Source: JBEIHX01 sp040381075 (lineage in GTDB: Bacteria > Pseudomonadota > Alphaproteobacteria > Caulobacterales > Aquidulcibacteraceae). Taken from it: a stretch of DNA of 64,000 nucleotides. Position 1 is the first letter of the stretch, and each line of letters starts with the position of its first letter. A program made the position numbers and the translations under genes. The notes under the pieces are model-generated. The model was not told the origin of the DNA. It searched no databases and worked only from the letters and a program-made list of their open reading frames with translations. The stretch spans positions 1-64,000 of the forward strand of contig JBEIHX010000002.1 of NCBI GenBank assembly GCA_040381075.1. The letters run 5' to 3'. Positions 60,377-64,000 of this stretch are shown here, piece after piece.

Positions 60377-60537
60377 GCAAGCTTGAAGACGCCGCCGACG
60401 CCGATCCTGGGCCGCTGACGGTGGTCTTCGTGGGCCCCGGCGAGCCCGAGCCCGACGCAGAGCCGTCGGCCGGCGGAATGCGCTTGCTGGTGCGCTTTGT
60501 CGCCCCGCTGCCGGATGGCCCGCATGGCCGGGCTTGA
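60352..60537 (+). CDS. small protein with N-terminal LERRLSKLE helix
   Basis: 61 aa. The start MSDLERRLSKLEDAAD looks like a short coiled-coil segment. The rest (GPLTVVFVGPGEPEP, MRLLVRFVAPLP) looks like a small beta unit. It overlaps neighbours on both sides. Function unknown. Confidence 0.55.
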   Translation: MSDLERRLSKLEDAADADPGPLTVVFVGPGEPEPDAEPSAGGMRLLVRFVAPLPDGPHGRA

Positions 60538-60718
60538 AGCGCGCTTGGCCCAGCTCGAGGCCCGTAGGATGCTGACGCGCGGCTGCGCCGGCCCGGTGCA
60601 TTGGCTGGTGGCGCACACACCGGAAGAGGAAGCAGCCCTTGAGGCGCAACATGCTGCGCCGGGCGTGCTTCGGATCATCTGGCGCGTTGTCGATCCGAAA
60701 CCGTGGGGCTGGACGTGA
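60524..60718 (+). CDS. small protein with N-terminal LEARLAQLE helix
   Basis: 64 aa from the ATG at 60524. The start MAGLEARLAQLEARRML parallels the preceding protein's LERRLSKLE. A small domain follows (PVHWLVAHTPEEEAALEAQHAAPGVLRIIWRVVD). Its TGA overlaps the GTG start of the DUF5681 gene. Function unknown. Confidence 0.55.
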   Translation: MAGLEARLAQLEARRMLTRGCAGPVHWLVAHTPEEEAALEAQHAAPGVLRIIWRVVDPKPWGWT

Positions 60719-61164
60719 CCGCTGCTAAAACACCCAAACAACAGCGAGGCCGCCCGTTCGCAAAGGGCGAGAGCGGAAACCCTGCCGGGCGCCCCGTGGG
60801 AAGCCGCCATAAGGTAAGCCTGCTTGTCGAAAGCATGATCGAAGCCCGGGCCGAAGACATAACCGCGGTCGCGCTGCGGAACGCCATTGAAGGCGGCGAT
60901 CCTGCGCTTCTGAAGGCCCTTCTGGACCGCCTCGCCCCACCGCGTCGCGAACGTCCAGTGACGGTGGATCTGCCACCGCTGGCACGCCCCACCGATGCGC
61001 CAGCCATCGCGGCTTCGTTACTGGCGAAGGCTGCATCTGGCGAGCTAACGCCAGCCGAGGCGCAGGCGCTCGCGACGCTGTTGGAAGCCTATCGGCGCCA
61101 GAGCGAACTCGCCGATTTCGAGGCCCGCTTGACTGCGTTGGAAGCCGCCCATGCCAAACGATAA
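60715..61164 (+). CDS. DUF5681-type protein
   Basis: 149 aa from the GTG at 60715 (GTGA overlap with the previous stop). The N-terminal RGRPFAKGESGNPAGRPVGSRHK is the DUF5681 mark. The remaining helices (LVESMIEARAEDITAVALRNAIEGGDPALLKALLDRL) fit the family. DUF5681 genes are common in alphaproteobacterial prophages near packaging genes; the role is not known. The C-terminus ends in FEARLTALEAAHAKR and overlaps the next gene by 14 bases. Confidence 0.75.
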   Translation: MTAAKTPKQQRGRPFAKGESGNPAGRPVGSRHKVSLLVESMIEARAEDITAVALRNAIEGGDPALLKALLDRLAPPRRERPVTVDLPPLARPTDAPAIAASLLAKAASGELTPAEAQALATLLEAYRRQSELADFEARLTALEAAHAKR

Positions 61165-61462
61165 GCACCGCCGGCTTCGAGCGCTGGAAGCCCTGCGCCC
61201 GCCCGCGTCACCCGCTGACGCTGGCCGGCTGCGCGAGCGGCTTGAGCTTATGTGCTACCTCGCCGACCGCCAGCCGCATGAAAGCGGGGCCGAGGCCATT
61301 GGCCGGCTGTTAGACATCCCGCCGCGTGATCTTGCCGACGCCATGCGGTCCGGTCGCTTCGCCTCCCGGTGGGGAGCCACAATGCGCCCGCTGCGTGGGC
61401 TTGAGGATGCGGCGTTCGTTGCGGCGTGCGAGGCGATCCGGGCCCGACACTTACCGGCCTAA
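61151..61462 (+). CDS. unknown small protein at the right end of the element
   Basis: 103 aa. Visible helices include RLRALEALRPP at the start and LRERLELMCYLADRQPHESGAEAIGRLLDIPPRDLADAM. Not recognised. It converges with the minus-strand RHH-like gene, sharing 4 bases at the stops. Confidence 0.55.
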   Translation: MPNDKHRRLRALEALRPPASPADAGRLRERLELMCYLADRQPHESGAEAIGRLLDIPPRDLADAMRSGRFASRWGATMRPLRGLEDAAFVAACEAIRARHLPA

Positions 61463-61623
61463 GCCGCCGCCTGCCTCTCAAGATCGGCGAGATGTCGCGT
61501 CAACGCTTCCCTGACCAATTCTGACGCAGGGACCGGCCGACCGCGACGCAGGCTTTCGCGCAATGTTGCGTGCTTGAGCGCCAGCCATTGCAGGCGCGGA
61601 AGGCGAAGGTTCATCCCGATCAT
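61459..61623 (-). CDS. ribbon-helix-helix-like protein, only minus-strand gene of the element
   Basis: 54 aa from the ATG at 61623. NLRLPRLQWLALKHATLRESLRRGRPVPASELVREALTRHL has the strand-helix-helix pattern of RHH/CopG-like DNA-binding proteins. A near-palindrome (61649-61662) sits just upstream, so it may repress itself. A longer frame reaches 61707. Being opposite to all other genes, it could be a lysogeny-type regulator. Confidence 0.55.
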   Translation of the reverse strand: MIGMNLRLPRLQWLALKHATLRESLRRGRPVPASELVREALTRHLADLERQAAA

Positions 61624-61648
61624 GGCGCGGCCCCGTGGTGCGGTGGGA

Positions 61649-61662
61649 CCGTGGTACCGCGG
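61649..61662. promoter_or_regulatory. near-palindrome upstream of the RHH-like gene
   Basis: ccgtggtaccgcgg is symmetric about GGTACC except for one base pair and lies 26-39 bases before the RHH start. Candidate operator; no binding evidence. Confidence 0.3.
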
Positions 61663-61739
61663 CGCCGTTAAGCGGTGGTTGCGGTCCACCGGATCGCCAT
61701 GGGCCAAGGGCGTCTGAGGGCCGCGACTTCAGATCAAAT

Positions 61740-61757
61740 GCTACCTATTTGCTACCT
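61740..61757. repeat. integrase arm sites, right end
   Basis: GCTACCT at 61740-61746 and 61751-61757 lie within a 19-base direct copy (61739-61757) of 53624-53642. They are 56 bases inside the right attachment site. Confidence 0.7.
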
Positions 61758-61812
61758 GACCGGCGGAACTTCGCCCCGCAAGGGCCCCGGGTCGCTCATA
61801 ACCGATTGAAAA

Positions 61813-61861
61813 GATTGGTGAGTCCGGTGGGATTCGAACCCACGACCACCTGATTAAAAGT
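61813..61861 (-). repeat. right attachment site inside tRNA-Lys
   Basis: Perfect 49-base copy of 53434-53482. It completes the 3' half of the tRNA-Lys, so insertion kept the tRNA functional. Confidence 0.95.
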
Positions 61862-61891
61862 CAGGTGCTCTACCGGCTGAGCTACGGACTC
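61816..61891 (-). tRNA. tRNA-Lys(TTT), CCA encoded
   Basis: 76 nt. Acceptor GAGTCCG/CGGACTC, discriminator A, CCA encoded at 61818-61816. Anticodon stem CCTGA/TCAGG has loop CTTTTAA (anticodon TTT). T-arm GTGGGTTCGAATCCCAC. Its 3' half comes from the integrated element. Confidence 0.98.
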
Positions 61892-62218
61892 GGGTGCAAT
61901 GCTGATGCAGCGGTGCGGACACTAGGCAGGCGGCTGTGACCGGTCAATGAGGACGGTGCTCCGCGTCGCAGCAGGCGCGGCTTCACGACGCGACCCAAAG
62001 ACGCCACATTGATGGCGAAAGAAACAGTGATCGCGGCTTCCTGGCGCAGCTTCACGGCGCAGCGTAAACGTGCAGCCGCCCCCGCACCCAATCCGGCCAC
62101 ACGAACCAAGAGCATGATCACCCCCCGCCCGCCACAGCGTTACAGCTCACAGCCTCAAGGCTCGCATGATTCAGTCCCAGCGCGTGGATTTTCGCAGCCG
62201 GCCGGCGGACTGCGAACA

Positions 62219-62932
62219 ATGCGCATATTGGATGGGGCATGCGGGGGATCCAGCCAAGGGCGGCGCCCCCCCCGCGCTGTCCTCGCCCTCCCGGTTATCG
62301 CCCTCGTGGGCCTGTGCACCGTAACAGCGTGTGCGAGCCGACACGGGGCGGGAGAGCAAACGGACCGGCGAGAGAACGATATGGGGTCGGTCACTTCGCG
62401 CGCGGTTGACGCCGCTGGCGATGCAGCCCGGGAAACCGGGGTCGGCGTTCGGGAGGCAGCCCGCGAGACCCGGGCCGGCGTTGGCGATGCGGCGCGCCAA
62501 CCACTGAAGGACATCGGGCTGGTGCGCGAGGACATTCCCGAAATCCTGCTCTCGATCGAGTACGCCTACATGCCGCCGCCCAGCCCGACCTGCATGGTCC
62601 TCGCACAGCAGGTCACAGCCCTGGATACGGTGCTTGGCCCGGACCAGGATTGGCCGCTGGCCGACAAGAGCCTGGGCGAGCGAGGAGGAGAGGTCGCGGG
62701 GGACGTCATCCTCGACGCGGTTCGCTCGGGCGCAGCCTCGGTCATCCCTGCCCGCGGCGTGGTGCGTTGGATCTCAGGCGCCGACCGGCACGATAAAAAG
62801 GTCAATCAGGCCATCGAACGCGGGCAACCGCGACGGGCCTATCTCAAGGGACTCGGGGAAGCTCTTGGATGCAAGCCCCCGGCAGCGCCGCTGCCGTCGC
62901 CGGAAAAACCCAAACCGGCCACGCAGGAATAG
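62219..62932 (+). CDS. lipoprotein of unknown function
   Basis: 237 aa from the ATG at 62219, chosen because a lipoprotein-type signal follows (VLALPVIALVGLCTVTAC, Cys about residue 38). The mature part has helical repeats (SRAVDAAGDAARETGVGVREAARETRAGVGDAARQPLKDIGL) and then IPEILLSIEYAYMPPPSPTC. The C-terminal part includes VRWISGADRHDKKVNQAIERGQPRRAYLKGLGEALGC. It sits between the element and tgt. I do not recognise the family. Confidence 0.65.
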   Translation: MRILDGACGGSSQGRRPPRAVLALPVIALVGLCTVTACASRHGAGEQTDRRENDMGSVTSRAVDAAGDAARETGVGVREAARETRAGVGDAARQPLKDIGLVREDIPEILLSIEYAYMPPPSPTCMVLAQQVTALDTVLGPDQDWPLADKSLGERGGEVAGDVILDAVRSGAASVIPARGVVRWISGADRHDKKVNQAIERGQPRRAYLKGLGEALGCKPPAAPLPSPEKPKPATQE

Positions 62933-62969
62933 CCAGTCGCCACACGCCCGACAGCCGGCGCAGCACACG

Positions 62970-64000
62970 TCAGTCGGCCGCAGAACCAGGCGGGTCGCTT
63001 GCCGCCCGCGCCTGTGCGCGCCAGCGGGCGGCAAGGTCAGCCCGTAGGGAGGCAAAGTCCCCGTGGGCGATGGCGGCCCGCAGACGCTGCATGAATGCCT
63101 GGTAGAACGCGACATTGTGCAAGGACAGCAGCATCGGCCCGAGATGCTCGCCGGCTTTGAAGAGGTGGTGCAGATAGGCTTTCGCATAGGAGCAGGATGC
63201 CGGACAATCGCTGTCCGGATCGAGGGGGGTCAGATCTTCAGCATATCTTGCGTTCCGCAAGTTGAGGGGGCCGTCCCAGGTCCAGGCTTGGCCATGTCTT
63301 CCCGCACGGGTGGGCAGCACACAATCGAACATGTCGACGCCGCGCGCGACGGCTTCGAGGATATCCAGCGGCTTACCAACGCCCATCAGATAGCGCGGAC
63401 GCTCCGTCGGCAGATGTGGCGTCGTCGCATCAAGGGTGTCGCACATCGCGGCGAAGCCCTCGCCGACCGCAAGGCCCCCAACAGCATAACCGTCGAACCC
63501 GATGTCCACCAGCGCCTGCGCAGACGCCTGACGCAGGTCCGGCTCAAGCCCGCCTTGAACAATTCCAAACAGCGCCTGACGGTCACGATCCCCGAAAGCC
63601 GTCTTGCAGCGCCGCGCCCAGCGAATGGACAACTCCATCGCACGCGCGACCACGTCACGCGCAGCCGGCAGCGCCACGCACTCGTCAAGCTGCATGACGA
63701 TATCTGCGCCGATGCTTTCAGCCTGAATCGCAACCGAGGTCTCAGGCGTCAGAAGGCGGCGCGACCCATCGAGATGGGACCGAAACTCAACCCCCTCCTC
63801 GGTGAGGCGGCGCAGGCCGGCCAGCGACATGACCTGAAAGCCGCCTGAGTCTGTCAGGATCGGCCCGTACCAGCGCATAAGCGAATGGAGCCCGCCGAGC
63901 CGGGCAAGGCGGTCAGGGCCGGGGCGCAGCATCAGATGGTAGGTATTGGCGAGAATGACGTCCGCGCCGGCGGCCCGCACTTGCTCGGTGGTCAGCGCTT
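62970..64000 (-). CDS. tgt: tRNA-guanine transglycosylase, 5' end beyond the window
   Basis: At least 343 codons; the frame continues past the window end (the complement of the last bases reads KALTTEQVRAAGADVI). Family blocks are ANTYHLMLRPG, LTDSGGFQVMSL, RYLMGVGKPLDILEAV (substrate loop), MFDCVLPTRAGRHG and the zinc-binding Cys/His set in DCPASCSYAKAYLHHL. It exchanges guanine 34 for preQ1 in tRNAs for Asp, Asn, His and Tyr. Confidence 0.96.
   Translation of the reverse strand, partial: ALTTEQVRAAGADVILANTYHLMLRPGPDRLARLGGLHSLMRWYGPILTDSGGFQVMSLAGLRRLTEEGVEFRSHLDGSRRLLTPETSVAIQAESIGADIVMQLDECVALPAARDVVARAMELSIRWARRCKTAFGDRDRQALFGIVQGGLEPDLRQASAQALVDIGFDGYAVGGLAVGEGFAAMCDTLDATTPHLPTERPRYLMGVGKPLDILEAVARGVDMFDCVLPTRAGRHGQAWTWDGPLNLRNARYAEDLTPLDPDSDCPASCSYAKAYLHHLFKAGEHLGPMLLSLHNVAFYQAFMQRLRAAIAHGDFASLRADLAARWRAQARAASDPPGSAAD

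Larger units (their letters stand above)
53434..61861. mobile_element. integrative element in tRNA-Lys, satellite-like (8.4 kb)
   Basis: Bounded by a perfect 49-bp direct repeat (53434-53482 and 61813-61861) that spans the anticodon loop to three bases past the tRNA end. The left copy is a broken 3' half; the right copy completes an intact tRNA-Lys. Inside are a tyrosine integrase, two unknown genes, an excisionase-like HTH protein, a prim-pol, a RepA-like ATPase, an origin-like palindrome array and a block of small genes. No capsid, tail, relaxase or transfer gene is seen. The content suggests a phage satellite (PICI-like) or a self-replicating integrative plasmid. All genes but one run left to right. 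Confidence 0.88.

Overview
The window is a GC-rich alphaproteobacterial chromosome segment. It carries the 5' half of a 16S rRNA gene, a hisS-hisZ-hisG operon, the Tat operon, an arginine succinyltransferase (ast) operon and a polysaccharide cluster laid out like the Caulobacter holdfast (hfs) genes. Together these suggest a stalked or budding, surface-attaching marine member of the Caulobacterales/Maricaulales (Hyphomonadaceae or Maricaulaceae). The assignment rests on gene content and synteny read by eye, not on a search.

Layout. 1-1048: 5' half of 16S rRNA on the minus strand, with leader and a strong promoter. 1890-5229: a small membrane protein and an RsmI 16S rRNA methyltransferase carrying an extra N-terminal domain that looks like archaeal DUF371, convergent with a siroheme operon. 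5353-8079: a crotonase, an AmpG-like transporter and tRNA-Ser(GCT). 8255-19733: the exopolysaccharide/holdfast cluster, with initiating sugar-phosphate transferase, flippase and two GT2 glycosyltransferases on the plus strand, two closely related polymerases on the minus strand, then kinase-like HfsB and Wzz-like HfsA divergent from the Wza-like lipoprotein HfsD. 19755-29850: a Sel1-type protein, a LysR regulator, MnmA, an SDR enzyme, hisG/hisZ/hisS, a DUF533/TerB protein and a secreted protein. 30234-38509: tatABC, YqgE, a lipoprotein-like hydrolase, a membrane protein, a FAD enzyme, an HExxH protein and a TPP enzyme. 38628-45768: a fused indolepyruvate ferredoxin oxidoreductase divergent from an Lrp/AsnC regulator, then a nucleoside hydrolase-ribokinase-2OG dioxygenase operon. 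45772-50846: astB, astD, astA and an M20 hydrolase. 51783-52925: an OmpA-like porin with a textbook terminator.

53434-61861 is a compact (8.4 kb) integrative element inserted into tRNA-Lys(TTT). A perfect 49-bp direct repeat (att) bounds it, and paired 7-bp arm sites lie inside both ends. It encodes a tyrosine integrase, an excisionase-like HTH protein, a prim-pol primase, a RepA-like hexameric ATPase, a palindrome- and iteron-rich putative origin, several small overlapping genes including a DUF5681 protein, and two unknown genes between int and the HTH gene. It resembles a phage-satellite (PICI-like) or self-replicating island without capsid or conjugation genes. To its right are a lipoprotein gene and tgt, which runs off the window end.

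The points most worth following are the DUF371-RsmI fusion, the satellite-like element with its origin-like region and two unknown genes, the tandem polymerase duplication with near-CtrA boxes at both ends of the polysaccharide cluster, and the M20 hydrolase that may replace AstE in the ast operon.
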